From positions 468,776 to 532,775 of the forward strand of contig NZ_RBZU01000003.1 in NCBI RefSeq assembly GCF_003628125.1: a stretch of DNA of 64,000 nt, written 5' to 3'. This DNA comes from Pararobbsia silviterrae (GTDB taxonomy: Bacteria > Pseudomonadota > Gammaproteobacteria > Burkholderiales > Burkholderiaceae). The number at the start of each line of letters is the position of its first letter. Position 1 is the first letter of the stretch. The position numbers and the translations under genes were made by a program. Positions 1-8,606 of this stretch are shown here, one piece after another. The notes beneath the pieces were generated by a model. That model searched no databases and was not told the DNA's origin. It worked only from the letters and a program-made list of their open reading frames with translations.

Positions 1-178
1 GCTTGGTCTTCGTATCGATCGCATGCTGCACACGCGCGGCGAACGCGCGTCCGTCGACCGCCGGTTGGGGGAGGCCCGCCGTCGCGACGCCCGGCATCGC
101 GACGACGTCGGCCTCGTCCAGCAGCGGCGCGATCGAGGGAGGCGTGTAATCAGGGCAAGCGATCGGGGCAGTCGACAT
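1..178 (-). CDS. cobT: Probable nicotinate-nucleotide--dimethylbenzimidazole phosphoribosyltransferase, N-terminal part (truncated by window edge)
   Basis: Only the first 59 codons are in the window, starting from an ATG whose first base is 178; the reading frame runs open to base 1. The last visible residues (about 47-59) read ARVQHAIDTKTK, which resembles the start of the CobT family, where a DxKTKP segment precedes the conserved core. CobT activates dimethylbenzimidazole for the lower ligand of cobalamin. The neighbouring BtuD-like ATPase and BtuC-like permease lie upstream on the same strand, which fits a B12 synthesis or salvage cluster. The call rests on a short stretch plus context and could be wrong. 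Confidence 0.55.
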   Translation of the reverse strand, partial: MSTAPIACPDYTPPSIAPLLDEADVVAMPGVATAGLPQPAVDGRAFAARVQHAIDTKTK

Positions 179-289
179 AAGCATGAAGTCAAGAGTGAAG
201 CGGCGTGCGCGGCGTCGCGAAGTCGCCAAGGGCGGACCGATTCGGGTTTCGGTTCGGGTATCGATTCCGGAACGGTCCGGGCCCACATG

Positions 290-1132
290 CTACTCGCGCG
301 GCGCGGGCGTGGGTGTGGACGCGGGTGTGGACGTCGGCGTCGGCGTCGGCGTCCCAAGATGCGGCACGAGCATGTCGCGTTCGCCATCGCCAAGCAGCAC
401 GAGCGGAAAACCGAACGCGCGGCTCGCATGCTCGGGCGTTAGCACGTCGCGGACCGGACCGCAGACGACCGCGCCCGCGCCGTCGAACAGCATCGCATGG
501 GTCGCGAACGTTCGCGCGAGATTCAAATCGTGGCACGAAAAGATCACCGTTCGCTGCTCGCGCGCATCGGCGACCCAGCGTTCGAGCACGCGCAGGCAGT
601 CGATCTGATGCCGGAGATCGAGGTGCGCGAGCGGCTCGTCGAGCAAGAGCAGCGGCGCCTGCTGGCACAGCGCCGCCGCGAGCGCGACGCGTTGGCGTTC
701 GCCGCCCGACAGCGTCGTGATATCGCGCTGCGCGAGCGCGTCGATGTCGAGCGCATGCAGGGCGTCGCGCGCGATCTCGCGATCGGCGTCGCGTTCCCAG
801 CCCCAGCCGCCGAGCCACGGATACCGGCCGATCAGCACGGTTTCGAGGACCGTTGCGCCGAATGCGTCGTGCGTCGCTTGCGGCATCAGCGCGCGACGCC
901 GCGCGAGCGGCTCGGCCTGCCATTGCGCGAGCGGCGCGCCGTCGACGACGATCCGCCCCGCGGCCGGCGCGCGCAGACCCGCGACGACATCGATCAGCGT
1001 CGTCTTGCCCGCGCCGTTCGGTCCGGCGACGCACCAGATCTGGCCCGCGCCGATCCGCAACGAGAGATCGTCGGCCAGCACGCGGGTGCCGGCGCGCAGA
1101 CGAATGCGATCGAGTTCGACGCACGCGTTCAT
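290..1132 (-). CDS. Cobalamin/iron-siderophore type ABC transporter ATP-binding protein (BtuD-like)
   Basis: This 280-residue ATPase belongs to the importer family that powers vitamin B12 or ferric-siderophore uptake. Walker A is GPNGAGKTT at residues 37-45, the signature LSGGER at 141-146, Walker B LLLLDE at 161-166 and the switch histidine H201. The start is set by a 4-base ATGA overlap with the permease gene upstream, which implies translational coupling. The last 22 residues form an unusual Thr-Pro repeat tail encoded by a simple-sequence stretch (about 300-355), well outside the ATPase fold. The neighbouring probable cobT favours cobalamin as substrate over a siderophore; no periplasmic binding protein gene is visible. 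The family is certain, the substrate is inferred. Confidence 0.85.
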   Translation of the reverse strand: MNACVELDRIRLRAGTRVLADDLSLRIGAGQIWCVAGPNGAGKTTLIDVVAGLRAPAAGRIVVDGAPLAQWQAEPLARRRALMPQATHDAFGATVLETVLIGRYPWLGGWGWERDADREIARDALHALDIDALAQRDITTLSGGERQRVALAAALCQQAPLLLLDEPLAHLDLRHQIDCLRVLERWVADAREQRTVIFSCHDLNLARTFATHAMLFDGAGAVVCGPVRDVLTPEHASRAFGFPLVLLGDGERDMLVPHLGTPTPTPTSTPASTPTPAPRE

Positions 1133-2193
1133 CGCCGGCGCCCGAGCAGGATATAGAGGAACACGGGCGCGCCGACGAGCGCCGTCACGACCCCGACCGG
1201 CAATTGCGCGGGCGCGACGATCGTGCGCGCGGCCAAATCGGCGGCCGCCACGAGCGCGCCGCCGCCGAGCGCCGCCGCGGGCAGCAGCATGCGCTGATCG
1301 TTGCCGAACGCGAGACGCAGCAGATGCGGGACGATGAGTCCGACGAAGCCGATCGTGCCGGCCGTCGTGACCGCGACCGCCGTCGCGAGCGATGCGATCA
1401 GATAGATCCGCCTGCGCAGCGGCGGCACGGCGATGCCGACGGACTGCGCGAGCGCTTCGCCGCGCATCAACGCATTGAGCCTGGGTGCGAGCGGCGCCGT
1501 GACGGCGAGCGCGAGCGCGAGCGCAAGCCAGGCCGGCCACGCGCGTTCGACGCCGTCGAGATCGCCCGATAGCCAGAACACCATGCCGCGCAGACGCGCG
1601 TCGGGCGCGAGGCTCAACATCAAGGTAATCAAAGCGCCCCACGCCGCGGCGAGCACCGCGCCCGTGAGGAGCAAACGCGGCGAGACGTCGCGCGGCTCGG
1701 CGCGCCAGAGATCGCCGCGCGTCAGCACGAGGACGAGCGCAATCGAGACGATCGCGCCTGCGAAGGCGGCGGCGTCGACGCCCCACCAGGGCAGCATGAG
1801 CCACATGGCGGGCAAAGCGAACACGGCGGAACCGCCCGACACGCCGAGGACATACGGATCGGCGAGCGGATTGCGCAGCAACACCTGAAGCAAGGCGCCC
1901 GCGAGCGACAGCAGCGCCCCGCAGGCGAAACCCGCCAGCGCGCGCGGCAAGCGTAGTTGGAGCACGATCGCGCGGGCGAGCGGATCGCGCGCGCCGTCAT
2001 GCGCGACCGACGCCGACGCATCGAAGACGTGGGCGAACAGCGCGCCGAACCCGCGCGCAATCGGATCCCATGCAAGATGCGCCAGCACGGCCGGCGCGAT
2101 CACGACGCTGCCGATGCAGACCGACGCGGCCAACACGACGCACGCCACCGCGGCGAGCGCCAACCAGATCAGCGACGCGCGTCGCGCGGTCAT
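1129..2193 (-). CDS. BtuC/FecCD-family ABC transporter permease
   Basis: This is a 354-residue inner-membrane permease of the FecCD/BtuC family. It is rich in hydrophobic helices from its first 30 residues and carries the family pattern GALLSLAGALLQVLLRNPLADP followed by LGVSGGSA, the region that faces the substrate path and the ATPase. I place the start at 2193 (MTARRASL) because a membrane helix follows directly; the frame stays open to 2274 but that extension has no membrane character. The gene ends in a 4-base overlap with the BtuD-like ATPase. Cobalamin uptake is inferred from the neighbours. No cobalamin riboswitch is recognisable in the 350 bases upstream. Confidence 0.85.
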   Translation of the reverse strand: MTARRASLIWLALAAVACVVLAASVCIGSVVIAPAVLAHLAWDPIARGFGALFAHVFDASASVAHDGARDPLARAIVLQLRLPRALAGFACGALLSLAGALLQVLLRNPLADPYVLGVSGGSAVFALPAMWLMLPWWGVDAAAFAGAIVSIALVLVLTRGDLWRAEPRDVSPRLLLTGAVLAAAWGALITLMLSLAPDARLRGMVFWLSGDLDGVERAWPAWLALALALAVTAPLAPRLNALMRGEALAQSVGIAVPPLRRRIYLIASLATAVAVTTAGTIGFVGLIVPHLLRLAFGNDQRMLLPAAALGGGALVAAADLAARTIVAPAQLPVGVVTALVGAPVFLYILLGRRR

Positions 2194-2544
2194 CGGTCGC
2201 ACGATGCCGGGCTCCTGGAATGCGTAACGTGCATCGTCACTATTTGCATGTTTGACATCGATGGGGAAATCCAAAGGCGATCACGTCATCGCGAATACGC
2301 GATGGGCATGTCGAACGCCCGATCCGCAACGGCCTGCCAGTGTATGAAGCGCACTCCGGAGCGTCAAGAATGCGGGCAGCCTGCGCGCGTCGCGCGCATG
2401 ACGCCTGTCGTGCGGCAAAACGGCGAGGGCCCGCGATTATCGAAAACACCGCACGCTATCCCGAATTCGTAACTACGCGTATCGCTTCTCGGACGTGCAA
2501 GCGATTGGAGTTAGAATGGCAAGCCCTGTGAGGACGCAGCAGAC
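2194..2544. other. Divergent intergenic region between the permease and zapB-like genes
   Basis: No gene is credible here. On the plus strand a TAGAAT box at 2512-2517 could be the -10 of the zapB-zapA transcript, but no good -35 sits 16-18 bases upstream. On the minus strand I found no recognisable B12-box or other riboswitch core ahead of the permease. Confidence 0.4.
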
Positions 2545-2871
2545 ATGCTTAACGAACTCGATCAACTATCGAAAAATATTGGCCGCTTGATCGCAATCAG
2601 CGGCCAGCATCAAAATCGGCTGCGCGAACTCGAATCGCAAGTCGCGCATGCGCGCGCCGAACACGAGACGCTGCATGCCGAGGTCGAAGCACTGCGCAGC
2701 GAGCGCGACGCCTTACGCGCCGAACGCGATGCGCTATCGTCGAAAATCGACGATGCGCAAGTACGCCTCAATGCGATCCTCGAAAAATTGCCGCACAGCC
2801 GTACCGACGAGAGCCAGCTCGATCTGCTCACGCCGGTCGCGCATACGCCTGCCGAGGGGAACGCACAATGA
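2545..2871 (+). CDS. ZapB/TIGR02449-like coiled-coil protein upstream of zapA
   Basis: A 108-residue protein whose residues 1-80 form a nearly continuous coiled coil, with heptad-like Leu spacing and Glu/Arg/Ala-rich repeats (ALRSERDALRAERDALSSK), followed by a loose tail. Small coiled-coil proteins of this kind typically precede zapA in proteobacteria and are thought to act with it in cell division. The stop overlaps the zapA start by 4 bases (ATGA at 2868-2871), so the two are very likely cotranslated. It is not a clear sequence homologue of E. coli ZapB, so the division role is inferred from shape and position. Confidence 0.7.
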   Translation: MLNELDQLSKNIGRLIAISGQHQNRLRELESQVAHARAEHETLHAEVEALRSERDALRAERDALSSKIDDAQVRLNAILEKLPHSRTDESQLDLLTPVAHTPAEGNAQ

Positions 2872-3194
2872 GCACCAAACAAATCGAAGTGCAGATCATG
2901 GGGCAATCGTATCGGCTCGCATGCGCGCCCGAGGCCGAAGCCGCATTGCGCGAAGCCGTCGAACGCGTCGATGCCGAAATGACGAAGGCGCGCGATCTCA
3001 GTTCGGTGCGCGGCACGGATCGCGTGGCCGTGCTCGCGGCGCTGTCATTGGCGTCGGAATTGCTTAAGCTGCAAAAGAGTGTTCGACACGGAGAAGCTTT
3101 TCCGGTCGAGGAAATCCGGCGTACAATGTCCCTCATGAATTCGCAGCTCGATGCGGCAATCGGGCAACTCGAAACACAGGCTTCGGTTCAGTAA
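2868..3194 (+). CDS. zapA: Cell division protein ZapA
   Basis: A 108-residue ZapA. The opening KQIEVQIMGQSYRLACAPE matches the family N-terminal domain, which binds FtsZ and promotes bundling of protofilaments at the division ring. The middle has the characteristic VDAEMTKARDLS and VAVLAALSLASELL helix that forms the dimer or tetramer coiled coil. Length is normal for the family. It overlaps the coiled-coil gene upstream by 4 bases and is followed at once by 6S RNA, the usual zapA-ssrS arrangement of beta- and gammaproteobacteria. Confidence 0.93.
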   Translation: MSTKQIEVQIMGQSYRLACAPEAEAALREAVERVDAEMTKARDLSSVRGTDRVAVLAALSLASELLKLQKSVRHGEAFPVEEIRRTMSLMNSQLDAAIGQLETQASVQ

Positions 3195-3249
3195 TCACTT
3201 CCGGATTGTGTGTTTCGGATGTATTGATTCACTCGTTTCAACAGTTTCA

Positions 3250-3432
3250 AAGCTTCCCTGCCTGGTTCGCCAAGGTCATAAATTCCTTGAACCAATGCTA
3301 TATGCAAGGTTGTGGAAATTGAAGCGCGGGCGTGAGCGTCACACTGTCTGATGAACCCGAAGCGCTTTTGACTGCAACCGTCTTGAACCTCCGGTTCAGG
3401 ATGCCGGCCTAGCGGCCAAGGTGGGGACCCTA
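3250..3432 (+). ncRNA. ssrS: 6S RNA
   Basis: The stretch behind zapA has the layout of 6S RNA, which mimics an open promoter and binds sigma70 RNA polymerase in stationary phase. The closing stem pairs TCCCTGCC (3255-3262) with GGTGGGGA (3420-3427), eight pairs including G-U. Inside are the pairing arms CGCCAAGG/CCTTGAACC and GAACCTCCGGTTC, which give a long hairpin with a central bubble. The position between zapA and a strong terminator supports it. The ends are approximate to within about 10 bases. Confidence 0.85.
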
Positions 3433-3435
3433 ACG

Positions 3436-3470
3436 AACGGCGTTGGCTGCAGGCCAACGCCGTTTTTCTT
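3436..3470 (+). terminator. Rho-independent terminator of zapA/ssrS
   Basis: A perfect 12-bp stem (3436-3447 with 3453-3464), a 5-base loop TGCAG, then TTTTTCTT. It ends the 6S RNA transcript. Confidence 0.93.
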
Positions 3471-3515
3471 TGTGGATCGGCGCACGCGCGCTGCCGCTGC
3501 GGAGGATCGACGGAC

Positions 3516-4004
3516 ATGCACTATTGGCTCATGAAATCGGAACCCGACGAGGCCAGCATCGACGACCTCGCACGCGCCGCCAACCAGACGCTTCCGTGGA
3601 CCGGCGTGCGCAACTATCAGGCGCGCAACTTCATGCGCGATCAGATGGCGATCGGCGACGGCGTGCTGTTCTACCACTCGAGCTGCGACGTCCCCGGCAT
3701 CGCGGGCGTCGCGCGCGTGGCCTCGACGCCGTATCCGGATCCGACGCAATTCGATGCATCGAGCGTGTACTACGATGTGAAATCGAGCCCCGCCGAGCCG
3801 CGCTGGATGCTCGTCGACGTCTCGTTCGTCTGCAAGACGCCGCTGATCACGCTGCCGATGCTGCGTGCCGAACCGCGTCTCGCGAACATGCGCGTGCTGG
3901 CCAAAGGGAACCGATTGTCGATCACGCCGGTCTCTGACGAGGAATGGGATGTCATCACGACCGACCTCGCGGGCGTATCCGCGAGAGCCCTGAACAAAAC
4001 CTGA
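3516..4004 (+). CDS. EVE domain-containing protein
   Basis: A 162-residue single-domain EVE (PUA-like) protein. The family landmarks are visible: MHYWLMKSEPDE at the start, WTGVRNYQARNFMRDQM around residue 29, and the VLFYHSS segment followed by a GIAGVARV strand near 62. EVE domains belong to the PUASH-fold group that binds modified nucleotides in DNA or RNA; the bacterial single-domain proteins have no firmly known role. GGAGG lies about 10 bases upstream of the start. The neighbours (6S RNA, SIMPL protein) do not suggest a specific pathway. Confidence 0.9.
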   Translation: MHYWLMKSEPDEASIDDLARAANQTLPWTGVRNYQARNFMRDQMAIGDGVLFYHSSCDVPGIAGVARVASTPYPDPTQFDASSVYYDVKSSPAEPRWMLVDVSFVCKTPLITLPMLRAEPRLANMRVLAKGNRLSITPVSDEEWDVITTDLAGVSARALNKT

Positions 4005-4017
4005 TGCCGGAGCGCGC

Positions 4018-4728
4018 ATGATCGATCGAAAGACTCTGACCCTCGTTGGCGCCGCCGGCGCGCTGGCCCTCGCCGCCCATGGCGCGTACGCGCAGATGGC
4101 GCCGCCGCCGGCCGGCGTGCTGACGCTCGATGCGAGCGCGAGCGCCGAGGTCGCGCAGGACGTCGTGCATATCACGCTCGCGTACGAACAGCAGTCCGAC
4201 GATCCGGCCGAACTCGCCAATCTCCTCAATACGCGCACGGAACAGGTCCTCGCGGCCGCCAAACGCCAGTCGGCCGTGACGGCGCAGACGGGCGCGCTGA
4301 CGGTCTATCCGTCGACCGACAGCACCGGCCATATCAGCGGATGGCGCGGCCGCAGCGAAGTGCGGCTCGATTCGCGCGACTTCGCGGCCGCGTCGAAGCT
4401 CGCGGGCAGTCTGTCGTCACAGATGCAGGTCGCGAACGTGACGTTCTCGTTGTCGCCCGAAACACGCGACGCCGCACAGGCGAAACTCAGCGGACAAGCC
4501 ATCGCGGCGTTCCGCCAGAAGGCGGGCACGGCATCGGCGGCCTTCGGATTCGGTGGCTATACGATCCGCGAGGTCAATATATCGAGCGGCGAAAGCGCGC
4601 CGCCGCGGCCGGTCATGATGGCGCGCATGAGCGCGGCGCCGGCCGCGAAAATGGCCGATATGCCGATCGAGGCCGGCAATTCGACCGTGACCGTCAACGT
4701 CAATGGTTCGGTACAGATGACGCATTGA
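4018..4728 (+). CDS. SIMPL (DUF541) domain periplasmic protein
   Basis: A 236-residue exported protein. Residues 1-26 are a typical Sec signal peptide ([24 protein letters not shown]). The rest fits the SIMPL/DUF541 family, with an early [20 protein letters not shown] strand and a later [15 protein letters not shown] segment. Family members are periplasmic or outer-membrane associated; several have been linked to oxidative-stress phenotypes, but biochemical function is unknown. The start lies 13 bases after the EVE gene stop, so the two are probably cotranscribed. The 3' end overlaps the convergent lgt gene by 29 bases. Confidence 0.85.
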   Translation: MIDRKTLTLVGAAGALALAAHGAYAQMAPPPAGVLTLDASASAEVAQDVVHITLAYEQQSDDPAELANLLNTRTEQVLAAAKRQSAVTAQTGALTVYPSTDSTGHISGWRGRSEVRLDSRDFAAASKLAGSLSSQMQVANVTFSLSPETRDAAQAKLSGQAIAAFRQKAGTASAAFGFGGYTIREVNISSGESAPPRPVMMARMSAAPAAKMADMPIEAGNSTVTVNVNGSVQMTH

Positions 4729-5611
4729 GCGGCGCGCGTTTCGCACGGCGATACGCGCAGACGAGTATCACGACGCCCACGATGATCATCGGCAGCGACA
4801 GCCACTGCCCCATCGACAAACCGAACGAGAGCAGCCCGAGGAAATCATCGGGCTCGCGCGCGAACTCGACGACGAAGCGCGCGACGCCATAGCCGATCAG
4901 GAACACCGCCGACACGGCCGCGAGCGGGCGCGGCTTCTTCGAGAAGAAGACGACGAGCACGAATAGCGCAAACCCTTCGAGCGCGATTTCATAGAGCTCG
5001 GACGGATGCCGAGGCAGCAACTGGTACCGGCTGAACACATCCTGCAGATGCAGCGCCGCCACGTCCGCCGGATGCGCGAGATACCAGGCGCGATCGTCTT
5101 GCGCCGCGCTGGGGAACAGCATCGCCCAAGGTGCGTCGGGACGCGTCACGCGGCCCCATAGTTCGCCATTGATGAAATTGCCGAAACGTCCGCACGCGAG
5201 CCCGAGCGGCACCATCGGCGCGACGAAGTCCGTGACCTGCAGCCACGCGCGCCCGCGCTGGTGCGCGAACAGCAGCATCGCGGCAATCACGCCGAGAAAA
5301 CCGCCGTGGAACGACATGCCGCCTTCCCAGACCTTGAAGATGTCGACCGGGTGCGCGAAGTACCAGCTTGGCTTGTAGAACAGCACGTAGCCGAGACGCC
5401 CGCCGAGGATGACGCCGATCACACCGTAGAACAGCAGGTCGTCGATGTCCTTGGCCGTCCAGCCCTGGGCGGCGACGTGCGGCAGGCGAAGACGCAGCCG
5501 CGCCACGACGATCGCGAGAATGAAGGCCGCGAGATACATGAGGCCATACCAGCGCACGGCGAGCGGCCCGAGATGAAGGGCGATGGGATCGAATTGGGGA
5601 TGAATGAACAT
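4700..5611 (-). CDS. lgt: Prolipoprotein diacylglyceryl transferase
   Basis: A 303-residue integral membrane enzyme that transfers diacylglycerol from phosphatidylglycerol to the lipobox cysteine of prelipoproteins, the first step of lipoprotein maturation. The family signature [14 protein letters not shown] is present near residue 145, and HGGFLGV (carrying an essential His) near 100. About seven hydrophobic segments are visible, and the length is normal. The start [21 protein letters not shown] is the classic Lgt N-terminus. The 3' end overlaps the convergent SIMPL gene by 29 bases. LspA, which acts on the product, is also in this window (52087). Confidence 0.97.
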   Translation of the reverse strand: MFIHPQFDPIALHLGPLAVRWYGLMYLAAFILAIVVARLRLRLPHVAAQGWTAKDIDDLLFYGVIGVILGGRLGYVLFYKPSWYFAHPVDIFKVWEGGMSFHGGFLGVIAAMLLFAHQRGRAWLQVTDFVAPMVPLGLACGRFGNFINGELWGRVTRPDAPWAMLFPSAAQDDRAWYLAHPADVAALHLQDVFSRYQLLPRHPSELYEIALEGFALFVLVVFFSKKPRPLAAVSAVFLIGYGVARFVVEFAREPDDFLGLLSFGLSMGQWLSLPMIIVGVVILVCAYRRAKRAPLNASSVPNH

Positions 5612-6094
5612 CGTTGAGCGTTATCCGCGATCAAAAATGGGGGATGGCCGGCCGATCCGGGCACCCCGCTTGCCTCGCGCCACGGCGCGTCCGCGTGCGA
5701 CATCGCTGCGTCGCAACCGCGCGCCTGCGGCAATCCGTGATGATGTCATAAAAGGACGACAGCAAACGCCGCACGACGGTCACGACCGGCCGCTCGGCAG
5801 GTGCGGCTGCCGATGCGTCGTCGCGCGCGCCGCGATCGCGGTCCCGCGGCGTCGAGCTCGAACGCCGCGCTGTCGGGTCATCGACGTGAATCGCAGCCCG
5901 CTCATTTCCTTGACCGAATCGGATGTTCGATTCAATAGACGCTGAATACGCGCGTTTGCGCTTCGGCGCTTCGGCGCGATCGCATCCGATCGCCCACGTC
6001 CGCCGATTCGACCGCGCCATCTGATTCGACCGCCGGATAGGCGTACGATCGACCGCACACGCGGCCCAACCCGAGACCCCACGGAGACATCCCC
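5612..6094 (+). promoter_or_regulatory. Intergenic region upstream of ilvD with a palindrome and direct repeats
   Basis: I see no credible gene in these 480 bases. A weak promoter-like pair starts with TTGACC at 5910-5915; the spacer holds a palindrome, GAATCG-N6-CGATTC (5916-5933), that could be an operator. Nearer the gene, GATTCGACCGC occurs twice at an 18-base period (6005-6015 and 6023-6033), with a partial third copy at 6047-6056. These spaced half-sites look like a regulator-binding array. The boxes themselves are poor matches to consensus. Confidence 0.35.
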
Positions 6095-7768
6095 ATGCCG
6101 TTCAATCGCCGATCGAGCCATATCACCCAGGGCGTCGCCCGCTCGCCGAACCGCTCGATGTTCTACGCGCTCGGCTATGAGAAGGACGATTTCGACAATC
6201 CGATGATCGGCATCGCGAACGGTCATTCGACGATCACGCCGTGTAACGCGGGACTCCAGCGTCTGGCCGATGCGGCCGTCGGTGCGATCCGCGCGGCCAC
6301 GGCGAATCCGCAGATCTTCGGCACGCCGACGATTTCAGACGGCATGTCGATGGGCACGGAGGGCATGAAGTTCTCGCTCGTTTCGCGTGAAGTCATCGCG
6401 GACTGCATCGAGACGGCGGTTCAGGGTCAATGGATGGACGGCGTCGTCGTGATCGGCGGCTGCGACAAGAACATGCCGGGCGGCATGATCGCGCTCGCGC
6501 GCATGAACGTGCCCGGCATCTACGTCTATGGCGGCACGATCAAGCCCGGTCACTGGAAAGGCAAGGACCTCACGATCGTCTCGTCGTTCGAAGCCGTCGG
6601 CGAGTTCACGGCGGGCCGCATGAGCGAGGAGGATTTCGAGGGCGTCGAGCGCAACGCGTGTCCGTCGACAGGATCATGCGGCGGCATGTACACGGCGAAC
6701 ACCATGAGTTCGTCGTTCGAGGCGCTCGGCATGTCGTTGCTCTATTCGTCGACGATGGCGAACCCCGACGACGAGAAAGTCGGTTCGGCGGCCGAATCGG
6801 CGCGCGTGCTCGTCGAAGCCGTCAAAAAAGACATCAAGCCGCGCGACATCATCACGCGCCGATCGATCGAAAATGCCGTCGCGCTGATCATGGCCACGGG
6901 CGGCTCGACGAACGCCGTACTGCACTACCTCGCGATCGCGCATGCGGCCGAGGTCGAATGGACCCTCGACGATTTCGAGCGCGTGCGCCGCAAGGTCCCC
7001 GTGCTCTGCGATCTCAAGCCGTCGGGGCAGTACGTCGCGACGGACCTGCATCGCGCGGGGGGCATCCCGCAAGTGCTCAAGATCCTGCTCAATGCGGGCC
7101 TGCTGCACGGCGACTGCCTGACGATCACGGGACGCACGATCGCCGAGGAACTCGCGGACGTGCCCGATACGCCGCGCGCCGACCAACGCGTGATCTTCCC
7201 GATCGAGCAGGCGCTGTACAAGGAAGGACATCTCGCGATCCTCAAGGGCAATCTCGCGCCCGATGGCGCGGTTGCGAAGATCACGGGGCTCAAGAATCCG
7301 GTCATCACGGGTCCGGCGCGCGTGTTCGACGACGAGCAGAGCGCGATGACGGCGATTCTCGGCGACCAGATCCGCGCGGGCGATGTGCTCGTGCTCCGCT
7401 ATCTCGGCCCGCAAGGCGGCCCCGGCATGCCCGAGATGCTCGCGCCGACGAGCGCGATCATCGGCAAGGGGCTCGGCGAATCGGTCGGCCTGATCACGGA
7501 CGGCCGGTTTTCGGGCGGCACCTGGGGCATGGTCGTCGGACATGTCGCGCCCGAGGCGTTCGCGGGCGGCACGATCGCGCTCGTCCAGGACGGAGATTCG
7601 ATCACGATCGACGCGCATGAGCTCAAGCTCGAACTCAATGTCGACGCGGCGGAACTCGAACGCCGGCGCGCCGCGTGGAAACCGCCCGCGCCGCGATATA
7701 CGCGCGGCGTGCTCGCCAAGTTCGCGACGCTCGTCAAACCCGCGAACCGGGGCGCCGTGACGGACTGA
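6095..7768 (+). CDS. ilvD: Dihydroxy-acid dehydratase
   Basis: A 557-residue IlvD, which dehydrates dihydroxyvalerate and its isoleucine counterpart in branched-chain amino acid synthesis. The three cysteines that hold the iron-sulfur cluster are visible: C50 in TPCNAGL, C123 in GGCDKNMPG and C195 in [12 protein letters not shown]. The GRFSGG segment and a C-terminal swivel domain follow. Length matches the short [2Fe-2S]-type bacterial/plant form. It is preceded by GGAGA about 10 bases from the ATG and stands alone as a transcription unit. No LysR-type regulator is found next to it here. Confidence 0.97.
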   Translation: MPFNRRSSHITQGVARSPNRSMFYALGYEKDDFDNPMIGIANGHSTITPCNAGLQRLADAAVGAIRAATANPQIFGTPTISDGMSMGTEGMKFSLVSREVIADCIETAVQGQWMDGVVVIGGCDKNMPGGMIALARMNVPGIYVYGGTIKPGHWKGKDLTIVSSFEAVGEFTAGRMSEEDFEGVERNACPSTGSCGGMYTANTMSSSFEALGMSLLYSSTMANPDDEKVGSAAESARVLVEAVKKDIKPRDIITRRSIENAVALIMATGGSTNAVLHYLAIAHAAEVEWTLDDFERVRRKVPVLCDLKPSGQYVATDLHRAGGIPQVLKILLNAGLLHGDCLTITGRTIAEELADVPDTPRADQRVIFPIEQALYKEGHLAILKGNLAPDGAVAKITGLKNPVITGPARVFDDEQSAMTAILGDQIRAGDVLVLRYLGPQGGPGMPEMLAPTSAIIGKGLGESVGLITDGRFSGGTWGMVVGHVAPEAFAGGTIALVQDGDSITIDAHELKLELNVDAAELERRRAAWKPPAPRYTRGVLAKFATLVKPANRGAVTD

Positions 7769-7821
7769 GGGACTGACGCGAAGCGGAGCGCGCACGACAT
7801 CGCGCGCCGGGACTCGGATCC

Positions 7822-7827
7822 TATAAT
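7822..7827 (+). promoter_or_regulatory. Candidate -10 box (TATAAT) ahead of the cytochrome c gene
   Basis: A perfect TATAAT lies in the gap behind ilvD. There is no good -35 at 17 bases. If it is used, the transcript would carry a leader of roughly 215 bases before the cytochrome start at 8050; that leader contains a small hairpin (CGTGCG/CGCACG, near 7836-7855). Confidence 0.4.
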
Positions 7828-8049
7828 GCAGGCGTCGTGCGCGTCTGACGCACGGCCCTTCATGCGCCGGATCCCGGCGCGCGCATCGACAGCTTGCCTA
7901 TGAATCTCGTGAAGCGCGGGTCGCGGCGATCCGATCCGTCAAATTCGCCGAGCATCCAGTCCCGGCACTCGCCGGGCGTGGTCGACGTGGAAGCGCCGCC
8001 GGATACCGACGCGCGACGCGCCCGAACCGGCGTCGTCGGCGTGCACGTC

Positions 8050-8385
8050 ATGCGTCGGTGTGGCCGATCCGCCGTGCGCGCGGTCGGCATCCCGCTCGTC
8101 TTCGCGGCCGCATGCGCATGGGCACAAACACCGGACGGCGCAAACCTTTCGCGCAAACTGAATTGCATGAGCTGCCACGCCGCGGACCGTACGCTGCTCG
8201 GCCCTTCGATCGCGGATATTCGCCGGCGGTACGCGAACGATCCGGACGCGCGCGACATGCTTGCGCGCAAGATCCAAAAGGGAAGCGAGGGATCGTGGGG
8301 ATCGGTGCCGATGCCGGCCAATACGCAGGTCAATGACGACGAGGCCCATGCGCTCGTCGACTGGATATTGGCGCCGCAACACTAG
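8050..8385 (+). CDS. Small class I cytochrome c (cytochrome c551/c552-like)
   Basis: A 111-residue exported monoheme cytochrome. A signal peptide covers about residues 1-25, ending ACAWAQ. The heme attachment site is CMSCH at 39-43 and the likely axial methionine is M88 in SVPMPANTQV, followed by a C-terminal helix DEAHALVDWIL. This is the compact c551/c552 layout used as a periplasmic electron carrier. I chose the ATG at 8050 because the signal peptide begins there; the frame stays open upstream to 7894, but that part has no signal or domain. A GTG at 8041 is also possible. Confidence 0.8.
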   Translation: MRRCGRSAVRAVGIPLVFAAACAWAQTPDGANLSRKLNCMSCHAADRTLLGPSIADIRRRYANDPDARDMLARKIQKGSEGSWGSVPMPANTQVNDDEAHALVDWILAPQH

Positions 8386-8493
8386 GGGATGCGTGTCAGG
8401 GCGATCGGGCGGTCGGCTAGTCGAAGCGCCAAATCGCGGGCTGATGGCCCGATTGACCGATTGAATGATCGGCCGACCGGCCGGTCGAGCGAC

Positions 8494-8557
8494 GGTCAGC
8501 GGGTCAGCGGGTCAGCGGGTCAGCGGGTCAGCGGGTCAGCGGGTCAGCGGGTCAGCG
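8494..8557. repeat. Tandem repeat, eight perfect copies of an 8-bp unit (GGTCAGCG)
   Basis: The unit GGTCAGCG is repeated exactly eight times with no mismatches, and a degenerate ninth copy follows (GATCAG). It lies between the convergent cytochrome c and DUF2486-like genes and outside both, so a change in copy number would not shift either frame. Its perfection points to recent slippage. Confidence 0.97.
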
Positions 8558-8569
8558 GATCAGTCAGGC

Positions 8570-8598
8570 GGAGCAGACGCACGTTCCGCGTCTGCTCC
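8570..8598. terminator. Hairpin between convergent genes (possible terminator without U-tract)
   Basis: An 11-bp perfect stem (8570-8580 with 8588-8598) and a 7-base loop, directly beyond the stop of the minus-strand repeat protein and facing the end of the cytochrome gene. Neither side has a T-run, so it may stabilise the 3' end rather than terminate by itself. Confidence 0.5.
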
Positions 8599-8606
8599 TA
8601 GAGCGC

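Noticed and set aside
2194..2544. Cobalamin riboswitch ahead of the BtuC/BtuD-like genes
   Set aside because: Expected from context, but no B12 box or GCCACTG-type core is recognisable on the minus strand.
5631..6020. A 129-codon minus-strand frame between lgt and ilvD
   Set aside because: Arg-rich, no domain or ribosome site, and it covers the ilvD control region.
8494..8557. Phase-variation tract switching a gene on and off
   Set aside because: The 8-bp units lie outside both neighbouring reading frames; no gene spans them.
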